Shown: positions 29,604 through 41,242 of the stretch, one piece after another
Layout of the letters: every line of letters starts with the position of its first letter
How positions within the stretch are numbered: position 1 is the stretch's first letter
Origin: Gracilaria gracilis
Lineage: Eukaryota > Rhodophyta > Florideophyceae > Gracilariales > Gracilariaceae
Direction of reading: 5' to 3'
DNA: 64,000 nt
NCBI GenBank assembly: GCA_030374805.1
Contig: JARGSG010000014.1
Location: 992,001 to 1,056,000 of the forward strand
Notes under the pieces: model-generated
Databases searched by the model: none
The model's input: only the letters and a program-made list of their open reading frames with translations
Told to the model about the DNA's origin: nothing
Position numbers and translations under genes: made by a program

Positions 29604-30812
29604 TTAGTTACTGGGCTTCCTTTGCCCTAATCTTAGCCATAGCAACGGAGCCATGGGTGCGTAGATGTTCGGTGTGCTCAGTAGCGCGTTCGTTTTACCC
29701 AATGAGGCAGGGAAGCGCTTCAGACTTCCCCCAACAATCTGTTCCCCATTGCCGCTGATTCTAGGAGGGGGAGGAGGAATACGGTTTAGCCTATGTGCAC
29801 CACGAGACAAGTCAGTGTTGTGGGGCATCTGGGCATCGCGTTGTATGGCTGCTACCTGTGCAAATTTAGGTACACCGCTCATCGCAGACATCATTTCCGC
29901 AGCCACATATTTCTTGTTGCGAGGGTTCGAAAGGCACATCTGCCGTTGCTGCGGAGAGGATAGGTTTGGAGACAATAGAGACTTCACAGACAATCGATCA
30001 TCAGGAAGACTTGGTGTAGCGGTAACGGACGCATATGGGTCGGAAGTACGAGGAGTAGTTGACGGACGCATCGGTTGATTTGATGGAGAGCGAGGGCGTT
30101 TCATGCGTGACGAAGTCTTTATCTCCGCCGTTCGTTGATCGCCCATGGCGTCAGCAACTTTTCTTCTCGATGTGGTTTGGTGCAACTGTGATGCTCGCAT
30201 CTGTGACCTCGAACGGGTACGGGTTTCCAAATGAGGTTCTCCCTTCATGTCATATAAGGGTTTGGGTCTTGTAGAAATGGGCAAGTCTTTCGATGATTGA
30301 CTTTCACATCCGCGCAATTGATCCGCTCCTTGACTTCTTTCGAGGGAGAATGTAATGCGGGGACGTTTCGACGGAATCTCGTTCAACGCCGTATCCGATT
30401 CTTCCCGCCGTCGAATATTTGTTTCTTTCGTTTCGCAGTTTGCCATGAGCGAGGTTGTTACGGACGAAAGCTCCGACTCACTACTCGATCTTGGTAATTC
30501 ATCACAGTCCTTCAATTCTAGGATGGTGACGCATGTTTTCTTTTTGTCGTCGCCATCGACAACATCGATTGGCCATGGTGATGTGTTGTCTTTCAGAACA
30601 GGATAATATCGTTTCTTCGCCACAAATATTCTCCTCATAACTTCCATTGCAGTTCTTGCTCGATATCTGGCTTGCGGTCCCGTAAAAACTCTCATAGGAT
30701 AAAAAAAACCCCTTTTCTCCCGAGGCAACTTGATTGAAAATCGGGCTCGGACAAATCTGGGTGTACTGTCGCAAAGGAGGAAGGAAAAGTTTGTATGCAG
30801 CACGTTATTCAT
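29604..30812 (-). CDS. Unknown basic protein overlapping the photolyase relic
   Basis: A 402-residue frame starts at ATG 30812 and overlaps the stop of the photolyase frame (30805) by eight bases. The N-terminal 100 residues look folded (ARFSIKLPREKRGFFYPMRV). The rest is Arg/Ser/Pro-rich and disordered-looking, with a Pro run (IPPPPPRISGNG). No family recognised. The overlap could mean it was once part of the same transcript or a C-terminal extension reached by frameshift. Confidence 0.45.
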   Translation of the reverse strand: MNNVLHTNFSFLLCDSTPRFVRARFSIKLPREKRGFFYPMRVFTGPQARYRARTAMEVMRRIFVAKKRYYPVLKDNTSPWPIDVVDGDDKKKTCVTILELKDCDELPRSSSESELSSVTTSLMANCETKETNIRRREESDTALNEIPSKRPRITFSLERSQGADQLRGCESQSSKDLPISTRPKPLYDMKGEPHLETRTRSRSQMRASQLHQTTSRRKVADAMGDQRTAEIKTSSRMKRPRSPSNQPMRPSTTPRTSDPYASVTATPSLPDDRLSVKSLLSPNLSSPQQRQMCLSNPRNKKYVAAEMMSAMSGVPKFAQVAAIQRDAQMPHNTDLSRGAHRLNRIPPPPPRISGNGEQIVGGSLKRFPASLGKTNALLSTPNIYAPMAPLLWLRLGQRKPSN

Positions 30813-32553
30813 CAGAAGCAGCCCAAGGACTGAATACCAGATGATCGGGAAGGTGTGCCAATTCAGGAACGTATTTCCTTATGTACTGCGCAGCCCTTGA
30901 CTGAGATCGAGTATGAGTGTGCAACGACAGCGCATTAACAAATGTCGAGAATGGAAAGGAGTCCGAATTGCACTCTGCTGTCCACTGCCACCCAAGTGAA
31001 TTGCAAGCTTCATCCCCGTCAACAAGAGTACGGACCATATGAGCAGCTCCAACAGACCAGGGTAACAGCAGGTACTTGCGAAAGAAGGTAGCCGCTAGAA
31101 AGCGCATGCGGTTATGCAACCAACCATCCGGGATGAATTGACGCATTGCAGCGTCGACAATTGGATATCCGTGGGTTTGGCTTGCATGCTGCAGATGGGT
31201 ACCTGCTCAACATGTAATAACCAAACTCCCTAAGGCTCATGTTCTTGATGAACAGCCTTGCAGCATTGAGACCACCAAAGTCTTGCCGACCAGCAGCTGC
31301 GGAACCAGCATCAACCATAGACCAAAACAGAACACGAGGTGAGATTTCACCGCATCGAACATGCGAGCTAAGACGGGAGGTGGCTCGCCACCAATTACCA
31401 TACCATCTCTTCTGGCGGAGTCCAAAGCAAATAGAGAAAAGCGGTCGCTTCTCAAAAACCTTTCAAGGGTTCGCGTTGCGGCAACAGATCCAATTGATGA
31501 CACTTGGCCAGAAGAATCATGACCGCTAATGCTGAGCCCATTGAGCAGTTCAAGATCGCCAACGCCTGGTAGGCCAGGCAAGGCGGAACTTTTCCCGCCA
31601 GGCAAGTCTTCCTTGGAGGAGAAAAGCAGGGATCGTACAACATGACACGGCAAAGAAATGACGTTGTTGGGATCGATTGGAGGCTTTGGGTGTGACGGAG
31701 GACTCAATCTCATGTAATTGAGCCAAAAGCGAGCGTAGGATTGGAAGTCATCAAAGGTGCCGTAATCAGCCGAGGGAGGAAAGAGCGTCTCCGAATCAAA
31801 GTCCTGAGCGATTACCTGCATCGTTTGCAAGCCAGACTTGACCGCCTCGTCAACCGGGTACGCTCGTGGTTTGTAACGCTGGTTCCAAAATACGCTGGTG
31901 GCACCTAGGGCGCGGGCGACAGACAGCACTTCAACAGCGGTGTCATCCGCACAACCAACCTTCCGCAACACCAACTTGATGGAAAGGTGTTGCAGCTGAT
32001 TGAGAAGGACGAGCAGCGAATGATGGAGATACCAGCGCTGAACCCTACCGAGCGCAAAACTGCCGTTCGGAGAAAGTGGCCCCCAAGGCTGGCGCTCATG
32101 GTGGTCATTGTCGGAGGCGGGCGAAGTGGCTGTGTAAGAAGATTCGTGTGCATTCTGGCCCGAAGAGGATGCAGCGGATGGCGCCGAGGCACCTGAAAGA
32201 AAAGAAATATTGTCCGAAGGCTGGCAATGCTGAGTCAGGGTGGCAGATAAACGGCGCATGTACGAAACGGCGCCATCGGTCTCTGCGCCTTGTTCGAGCA
32301 CGTACAGTGCGATGACGGGCGCGGCGGAAGCTATGGCGGGATCCAGAGTGGCGTGGTCGTGTACGCGGAGGTCATGCCCTCGATACCAGACGATGGCTGG
32401 GCCGGTGGCGTTGGGAGGGTTGTTGAGCGGCGGCAGGGTGTGAACGAGAGTTCAGGAGGTACTACTAAACTGCGAAGGCGCATTGGAAGGAGGTGAGCCG
32501 AGGACATCGCGCACCATGAGCTGAGAGGGGGAAAGAGATTCATCATGTTCCAT
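30805..32553 (-). pseudogene. Photolyase/cryptochrome family gene, degraded
   Basis: From ATG 32553 the frame hits TGA (about 32453-32455). It then gives PAIVWYRGHDLRVHDHATL, the N-terminal antenna domain start, WYLHHSLLVLLNQL, and ARALGATSVFWNQRYKP. A frameshift near 31391 leads to RLSSHVRCGEISPRVLFWSM and SLREFGYYML. About 30 residues are then missing and the frame shifts again near 31200 to GYPIVDAAMRQFIPDGWLHN, and LVDGDEACNSLGWQW, the FAD-binding core. These blocks define the DNA photolyase/blue-light cryptochrome superfamily, which repairs UV dimers or senses light using FAD. At least three lesions make it inactive here. An ~80-residue Ser/Ala-rich insert separates early antenna-domain blocks. 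Confidence 0.85.
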
Positions 32554-33774
32554 GCTTGCATTACGCGAGGCGTAGGGGCGCGATGAAGGTGGCGCGCTGT
32601 ACGTCGGAGAGGTGTGTGGGGGAGGCGAATCGCAAGCGAGAAGATGTGCATCTAGGCGGAAATGTGTGCGGCAGCGGCGGCGGCTTAAGTGACAAAAGAG
32701 AAACGAGACGCAATGGCGGGGTGGCCAAATAAAATGCCGCGTGTGCCTGGGATGTGATGTTGGCGTCAACCGGCGGCCAACAACGGCGTGAGCGCGTTTC
32801 GCATGGTGGTGATGCGCGCGATTTGGCACGATGCCGTTGGACGATTTGAAGATATTTCCGCCGCCAGAGCACCCGCCTCCCAATGAGCGCTCCCAGTGGT
32901 TTTAACGGCGATGCGTACAGCATTCAGGCGGTGGAGGAGTTTTGCCGCCACCGCGTGAAGGTGGCCGTATGCGCCCGTTGGCTGTCGGCTGCGGGGGGCA
33001 AGTGCACGTCGCCTCCGCTGGTGATTGATTTGGCATCGCTCTCTGTACAACAGCATGCCGTCGCGAGGGCAAACCCTCCTGTGCCTAAAGTAGATAAGCA
33101 CTACCTACCCCTGCTTACGCGCTGTTACAACGCTCTGAGCGTGAAAAATCTGTTAGCTCCATATATATACGATCGGTGTGTCATATCTTATCTTTCACCG
33201 TGAAATCTGGCGTGGTGCGTGATGTAGCTTTAGATAGGATGGACTGAGCTTTGGTTTTACGCCGCAGTGCGAAACGGATATCTTACGATAAAATGTATAG
33301 TTCTAAGACAAGCAGTCCATTTGCACTACACGTACTGGTCAGAAGCTCATTTACCCGGAATCGGATGAAGTGATAACTGTACTTGGCTACGTCGCCAACA
33401 CTCGACAACATCATGTTGTTGATGATGATGATGACGATCACGAGGATGTACGTCAGATATGTAGAAGAGATGCCCTTCCCATGGCGGCTTGGATAACGAG
33501 CAGAGCCAGCGAGTTAAAAATCTGCGTAAGGCACTCGGGCTTGCGTGTATAAAGTGCTTCAAATTCGATGGTGCTCGCCGTTTTGGACCAACGGCGGAGT
33601 ATCGGCTGCTGACTTTTGTAGCTCAACGACTTTGACACACGCAACGTAGAGATACCTTACCAAAACCTTGTAATTGACAGCCAGGCGGCGCTCTGAGAGC
33701 GCCTCCCTCCCCCTCTCACCGCGCGACACTCACCATCAGTGGCGCGTGTGTACCACGTACGCGTCCACCCACTT
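32554..33774. other. Region between cargo genes, no firm gene
   Basis: The plus frame 32883-33203 and overlapping minus frames lack recognisable motifs. A GATGATGATG microsatellite lies at about 33419-33445. It probably includes regulatory sequence for the divergent cargo genes. Confidence 0.3.
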
Positions 33775-34062
33775 CCGCGTACACCACGCGCACACGGACA
33801 ACACGCGTATGCGTACAACACCCGCAAACGGACAGCACGCGTCCACGTACAACACACGTACAAGGACAGCACGCGTACACCGACAGCACGTGTACACGGA
33901 CAGCACGCGTAAGCGGCCGCCACGCTACCGAATGCCGAAATTAGGCGGGCGTTCGGTCGGCGGGCGCCGTAACGCCACGTATCGCGGCGCGTATGCAAGC
34001 GCGCGCCACGAAGACGTCACGTTGGAACGCAAGTCGGAACGCAAGTCGGAACGTACGTCGGA
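33775..34062. repeat. Two short tandem-repeat arrays
   Basis: 33775-33915 consists of irregular copies of a roughly 18-20-base ACGGACAGCACGCGTAC-type unit. 34020-34062 has about four copies of the 12-base unit GGAACGCAAGTC with variants. Confidence 0.75.
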
Positions 34063-34401
34063 ATGCAAGCGCATGCGCGACACGTATCTGCCAGATGCAT
34101 CTCGGGCGACACAATTCAAACTGGCGCCACCTGCTTGCTCGCGTTGGCGGCTGTAGGTGCCACGCGCAGCCGCGGCTGCATGGCTTTGCTTGTTGCTTGC
34201 TTCGTGTGGCTCTTGCTTCGCTGTGGCTCCTACCATTACATCATGTAGCGTACACCTCCACCGTCAGCGCGCTGGTGTTCACGCTGCCGCAATGCACGCT
34301 GCGTGCTTGCTTTGCTTTTGTATTCCGAAAGTAGATAGCCTTCTTAACCCGCGTAGCACTTATCATGTGCGGCGCGATTTGCGAACCGTCGTTGACGCAG
34401 C

Positions 34402-37400
34402 TTGATTTCTACCAAGGGTAGGATAGAGCACGACGAGCGAACTTCTGGCGTTCACCGTCATGCCGCTCCTTCCGCTGCTGCTTTTCTTTTCGTTGCACCT
34501 CCTTACCGAGGCGCATTTCACCTACCCGCAACCCCCCAGCCACGCATCATTGCCACTCGTTGGCCGTCCACATTTTCCGCTTTCACGCCACATAATCTTA
34601 CAATCATCCTCAACCAGGCCGTGTTTCGCTCCCTTCATGTACTGCTTTCCAACCCTCCACGAACGATTCTCCCGGCCTCCACGTCAGCACCCTTGGCCGA
34701 CAATGTCGCACTTGTCTTTCGTTTACCACCGCTGCCACCGTCGCAGCCCCGCTGGCAGCTGTGGCTGTTTCTCCACAACATCGATCTCATTCGTACACAT
34801 CCCATCAAACAATCTATCATACTCGTCGCACGTCCGGTCATACGCTCCGTTCATCCGCGCGTACTGCACCGTATTCAGACCTCGCTCGTACACCTAACAG
34901 GCAACGTTCCACCTAATCCACTCTTTTCATCGATAATCGCCGTGTGCCACCACGTCGAATCCTGCGAGTATCATCCACTGAGATCATTGTGCGGCTGCGC
35001 CCATCATTTGGGCCATCTTTACTCTCATTTTCCGCCCGTGCTATCGCTGCTACTGCATCACCTGCGTTTAAGGTCTTGGTACACCATGATCTTGTGCCAC
35101 TGTCCGCTACTCCGTTACACGCCTCCTATCACTACGACCCCGCCCATTACGTTTTTTGGTCGCTGTGCACCAACTATACTCCCGTCGTTCACTTTCAAGC
35201 ACGTACTCTGCACAATGCGCAGCTGCCCGTCTTCAACGTGTCTTACCGTACTTCCGCTATGATCCTGCCTCGTTCAGACGTTTGAAATCCTTTTCTTCGT
35301 CTACTGTCCTCTCGCTTCCAGACGAGTTATTTCCGAGGCAACAGGAGACAGACCATGTTGTCACCAATGTTACAACATTTTCCCATGCCCGCCGAATCGG
35401 CGAAACCATTCTCTTCATCTCCCAAAGGAGAAGTGCTCAAGTTTTCGGCATTTCTGTGTTCCCACATGTTCATAAGAGGGTTCCGCTGCGTTGTACGTCT
35501 GTCCTGCGAGCCTTACTCTCCTCCACTTACTGCCCCAACACTCAGAAAACCTCTGTTCAATTCATATGGCGGGTGAATAACACCATTGTAGAGCCTCTGC
35601 AAAACATATCCACCTCATTGCGCGCCATATCGCCCCCAGTCACCACTGGATTCGGGAATAATCTTGTAATTCCAGTCAAAGGCCGCCTCGTAGACATAGT
35701 GCAAGCAGCCTTGCAGCATACAGTGACTAGAAAAGCCATCGTACCTGTGGCTGCAACAGGAGTCACTAAAAATGATTCTGGATGAGATTGAATCGGTATG
35801 CACATCACAGCTGTTTTCGCCGTGGTTAGCAACCGATAGTTCTCAGACATCCACTTTTGAGATTTCCACTGTCGAAGTGGAAGCTGGTACAAACGCATCG
35901 CCCGAGGTGCATCAGCAGCTACCCCACTCGCACCGTTTTGCAATAACAACGCCAAGTTATTCAGTGCATCCACATGATTCTACGCGTGGAGTACACTGTG
36001 CTCGTATGGAACGAGGCTTCAGTTTTTCAACGGCTCAATCTCACATTGAATGTTGCTACAAAACAGGACAGGCTTTCGTTTCCATCTGATGCAGCGCTTC
36101 GGTCGGCGTCAAAGACTCTACAAAATCCGGTTGGGAACGAACAGCCCAGCTTCGAGTCCATCATTGTATATTGGAACCAAGCAGTATCGGGAGTGTTGGA
36201 TTTCAAGCTCTTCCGCCAGGGGAAGGAAACCGAAATTCTCTCCAACGCAACAGATGGTCTGGTAATTTCGTACGATGGATAATGGACAAAGAAGACACCT
36301 TTCGGACGGTTCTTAGCTGTCTCTGCATCTTCACTTACGGCTGGGCGATATGCTCTGCATGGAGCAGTAAACGAAACAGCAGGTCTGGGTATGGGAACAA
36401 CCTGGCGGTTTAACGTGCAGTAATGTCTCACGCTTGTTGTTGATCTTCCGACTACGAATGGAACGACGAATAAAACCGTTTTACATGCGGCTGCATACTC
36501 TTTACCATCTTCCGAGAATCTGTAAGCGTTCATCCTTCGCCCAGAGAAGTCGTTGACCACGGGAGAGGATGCCGTACTTGCCGAAGGCAGAGAGAAGGGA
36601 ACTTTCGAACTTTTTTCATGCCTCAATGGCTGCACGGGTAGGCCTGCGGTGTACTTCACTGTGTCTCGCGCCGGACAATACAAAAACTGTTGCGGAGATG
36701 TATGACCCAAGCGAATCGTACCTCCTGGTTTCTCAAACGTCCAACTCCACCATAACTGTGACAGATAGCGGTGAACACGATGTACAAACACTGGACAAAA
36801 GTGCTGTTGAGATCCTAAACGCCACGCTTCTACATCGAGATGATTCAGGATTCGTGGATTCTCTATTGGCAATTCAAAGTGCTAATATTTATTTAGACAT
36901 GCCCGCTGTTGATCTGGTAACGACATCACTGAAGCGGGTAACTCTAGTGTCTGGGCCCACTGTCAATGCGCTACAGTTCACACAATACGTGAGGGTATGT
37001 GCAAGTCTGTTGAGTTTGGAGGCATTGGACACAAGAAATGTTGGTAGCACACTGGGTATCATAGATATGGCTGTGACACAGAGTGTGTCGTCTGGTTCTC
37101 CAGGATTCCATCTTCGACAGGCTCTAAGAGGCTTCTACGGCGTCGCCACTAGAACAGTGTACGATATAGCTCAACGACGTGTTTGCTCTAGTGGTGAAGG
37201 CAGTGAGGAAGTGAACGACATAGCTGAGAGAACTGGGAAGTCGACAGCACGTTCCATTTCGCTGTTGCTCTCCGCGGGGCGGACATCTGTGGTTGTGGAA
37301 AGTGAAAGAGTCGATATTAGCGGTATGGTAAGCGTAAGCCAAGGTCACGAGCACGATAGCGTGGAGGCGTTTGATGACTACCAAATCGGCGTGAGCTGCT

Positions 37401-38315
37401 TCCCAGGTCAAATTAAACGACTGACACTGGAGCCGGCAACGGTACAAGCGTGCGCGCAGGATTCAGACTTGAAAATACGAGAGGAAGACGGGAGCGTTCA
37501 TGCGCTTTCGTCGATTGAACAACACAACGTCCTGGAGATGCGATTCGAAGCAGGCACGTTGGACGGACCGCAGATTGAAAGAGTGTGTTTCAGCAGGTGG
37601 AACAGCGAGGAACAACCAGTGTGATGCTGATACGCCATAGAGATTTTGGAGGCTTTCGTACGTTTGTGTCCGTGTACGCGACGCCAAATGGTTCAAAGAC
37701 GTTCTCGCTACTCGAAATTCAGCGGTTGAGCTGCAGTTACGGCGGAACGGTCAGCAAGGAATTCGAATATGACTCAGTGTCAGCTAGGGGGCAAGGCGGT
37801 GAGAAGATAGCGGCAAACGAATTCGAATTTGACGCGCAATGAAACAGAGTGAGCGCCTTGGTGGAGGGTGGAGTGCCTGTTCGACTGCGATTGCAAGTGA
37901 ACGGAACAAGACTATCGAGGTGCATCCGATTGAGGGGAAGCACGATCAACGGGAAAAACAGAGCGTCACCGCTGGCGATCTAGCTGCCGTTAGTGGGAAA
38001 AGTCGGTTCCGGGATGGTGTTGATCGTGGTGCTTCTGTGGCGATTCGGATGGCTGCATACACACTGACCGTTTGCCGGAGGCGAGTGGACTGGAACATGG
38101 GCGAAGCGGAGCATGAAGCTGAGGCAGCTGAAAACGGGATGCCGAGCAGGAGTTTGGACGGGACAGTAGACGGGAACACGGGGATGCCAATTCAGTTCCG
38201 GGTACGCGGGGAAACGGGATCGAATATATCTCTGCAAGATGAACTGCAGTCGTACGGCTCATCGCTGCTCACTGCGACTGCATCGCACATGACGGGCATC
38301 AGTGCCAAGCGGTAG
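34402..38315 (+). pseudogene. Large secreted/extracellular protein gene, degraded (REJ/GAIN-like composition)
   Basis: A hydrophobic Leu/Phe-rich signal-peptide-like start lies at 34460. Coding then hops frames (34402-35262, 34944-35285, 35156-35785, 35772-36282) before the longest intact piece, 36569-37624 (351 residues), and remnants to 38315. The pieces are beta-rich, with Asn-linked glycosylation-type sites and phrases such as VQFIWRVNNTIVEPL. RSISLLLSAGRTSVVVESER resembles the region before the GPS site in REJ/polycystin-type proteins. That resemblance is from memory of pattern only. At least five frame disruptions. It would be cargo of the large transposon. Confidence 0.4.
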
Positions 38316-40629
38316 ATAGGGAGGCGGCCAAAGCGGCTGTGACGTGTATGTGTGCCATTTTATACATCCAATGGGCGCGTGGCGTGGCGCTACACGCGCG
38401 CCATCCGTAAGGCCCGATCACGTTATTGTGTTCGGCGCAAGTGAACGGAATGAGCATTGTAGCTGAGCACGTGCACGCGGCTGTCGACGGCCGACGAAGG
38501 GAGCTTGGTCATGGTATACCTTAGTATAATTGACGGCGCTTCCGATATTGCGGTGATAGTGATGGTGTAGATGAGGGTGCAGATGAGGCTGAAGACGCCG
38601 CTCTACGCCAAGTTGATGCAGCTCAGCAAATCAAAGCGCTCACCACCTGCAGCCAGATATGCAGCTAACCGCCGCGTATGAGTAGGCGTGCGTAGAGATG
38701 GGGTAACGGCTTGGCTTGCCTGTGATATATTTTCATGCGGCCATGATTGGGCGGGCTTGAGATGACGGTTGCGTGGACGTGTTTCTATGAAATGAGTCGC
38801 ATCTTGCTGTGGATGGAAACCGTATGGTGTACGATCTCTTGTGTTCGCAGAGTGTGTGATGCAAGTATACTCAAGAAATAACATCCATTCTTACCCGAAC
38901 TGGGATAGATTGACGCTGACAATCCCGGCGAGACTATTGGTAACCGCGCTCTAGAGTGTAGAGAGCAAAACGAGTGGAATAATGGATAGATTTTTTGGTG
39001 CAATGTACTTAAGAGTGGATAGGAAACATTGGGGGTGGGTCTTTCACGTCTGTTTTGTTACTTTTTGTGTGAGCAAGTAGCAAAGTCAGTTGATATAAAC
39101 GCGTTCCAGACTGGACATGTCCGTTTACAGGCTTTCCTTTGCGTCAAAAATGCGCTGGCTATCATGATCCAGGTTCGCCAAGAACGTGTAGTACAACCGC
39201 CTCTGTTGTTGACGATAAAGATCGCGGTACAGCGAAAGCTGGTGACGAAAGTGACCAAGGTCATCAATCGCTTTGCACACATTGACTTCGTTGGGCACGA
39301 GGCGCACAAAATTTACAGGTCAGCCTTGGCAATGACACCGGGGTCCAGGTCCCAAAGCTACCCTTGTCGGTGCAGTTGTAGCCCAAGTTATGTGCTGCGG
39401 CCACACGTCACGATGTGATTTCTTGTGTAGTATAATGTGGGCGGAATTTGGTGCGGTAACGTGGCCACGCGTAGCACATCAGCGCGCGCTACACGTAACG
39501 CGTACCAAAGGTACTCTATCCATACAAAGAAAAAATACAGTAGCCAACATAGCGGGCGCACTCGCTGCGTTGTGCACTGATGCAATAACAAAGCTGCCGT
39601 GCACGTCCGTCGTGAAGCTGATGGTTTGCCGTTCGCCCCGTGTTCGTCTGGCGCGCGAGCCACATTCCCCCCGCCGCTCCCCAATTTCCCTGTCTCAGTT
39701 GTCCTTCTTTCCCTCCATCCCATCACTTCCGCCTTCCCCGACCGTACCCCGCGTCTCTCACCACAAGCGCCACAGGTGCCACCACCATGACGTCCCCTCC
39801 CCGCCCGCCACATCCGGTCGGCGCTCGTTGCTCCTTCGCGCCCGCGCTTCATGGCGGTCCTTTCCGACTCAGTACACTAGTTGCGCGTGCACCACCGCAT
39901 CTGGAATGCGTTTGTTCGGTCGTCTTGCTGCGCACGCCTCAACAGGCTCAAACGCTGTAGAAGCTACTCCGCAGTATTTTAATCGTGCCCTTCTCTTCTT
40001 GCGGTTGAACTTTGTCTCGCACGGAGTCTAGTGCCCAGGTAAACCTGTTGTGGGCCCATCATTGTATGCATTTCTCACACTTCAAATTTGTGCAGTTCTA
40101 AGACAGGTTCGCCTATACAGCCACAGCTACCTTCGACTGGCTCTGCGCCCTTCGCCCTCATTGCCTCATACTTGCGCCGACAAAATATTGATCCGCCGCC
40201 GCGGCGGAGTGAAAGCACGTTTCTAAACCATCTCTAACATGGCACTCGCTTGGAAATAATAAACCGATCACGTGGTTTTGGATAACGTGCCGAACAAACA
40301 GAAGGCTCTTGCAAACGATCGGTTCGAATATGCCTTTTAAATCGAACGTTTTGAGCGCACCGCCGAGCTTACTGCCTCGTTATGTCCATCATAATTCGCT
40401 TGGAGACTTCTGAAATTATATGCGTGTCTATTGTGAAACGAGTGCTGTCTTCATGACAGCTTAAAATAAGAGCTGTTCCTGTGAGAGGATCACAAGCCCT
40501 GGTGCTTTTGAGTGCTACTCCCCTTGCCTCTGCCGTATTGAACTCACCGCGAAACGCTATGGACGTGCTGTACAGCAATGCATAATTCTGGGCAATGGTT
40601 TTCGTGTCCCCATTTCTTCGAATCAGATT
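38316..40629. other. Central region without a firm gene
   Basis: A minus fragment (39125-39307) reads VCKAIDDLGHFRHQLSLYRD and looks like genuine coding but is short and closed by stops. The Pro/Ser-rich plus frame 39390-40031 is probably low-complexity noise. No RNA gene or repeat array seen. Confidence 0.3.
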
Positions 40630-41090
40630 TTGAGCGGGCTAGTTTTCGCGTCCCCCTATCCCCCAGTCGGATTTGGAGCTGGTTATTTTTTCCGCTCCCG
40701 TTTCACAGCATACAAAGTTTCTGAGAGCAGCATAGTGGCAACAATCGCCAAAAATGGCCACAAAAGCAAGCCGTTCTCACCGACTCGCATAGCCCTCCCG
40801 CCCCCGAAAACTTCCAAGGACTACGTAACCCCATTCAAACGCTGGGATAACGCTAATATCATGGTGAGCACACATTGCGCTGGGGTTATGCTCAATACTC
40901 GCAAAAGCTCTTTATCCCAACTGCTGAAATGCACAGTATCCTCAATATCAGCAGACACAAACTTTCCTGAGAATCTTGATGATGCATACGGATTGTGTTG
41001 TTTACAGAGTACAATACCCGTCCCAACTTTGCTCCCTACATGGTTTGTATAGTGGGTGGAATTCTTGATTTTATGAAGACAGAACAACAA
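40630..41090. other. Overlapping unassigned ORFs
   Basis: A plus frame (40630-41052) and a minus frame (40821-41090, containing SADIEDTVHFSSWDKELLRV) overlap. The minus one looks more protein-like and lies downstream of zinc-finger gene B on the same strand. No motif. Confidence 0.3.
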
Positions 41091-41242
41091 GTGAAAGGAA
41101 CAAGATCAAGCTTTAATTTTCAAAGTTTACCAAGACTACTAGTTCATTCGGTACGTTTATGTGCCCAACAGAATGCAACATGCGTTATAGAAGGTTTCTT
41201 GGGCTCCACTACAATCATATACGAATCATGAAGCAAGCAATA

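Noticed and set aside
31180..31215. Intron in the photolyase gene at AGGTACCC...CAG
   Set aside because: Only about 14 bases long and its removal does not restore the photolyase frame; a deletion with frameshift fits better.
39390..40031. 213-residue plus ORF as a gene
   Set aside because: Pro/Ser/Arg low complexity, no motif, competing frames of similar length on the same stretch.
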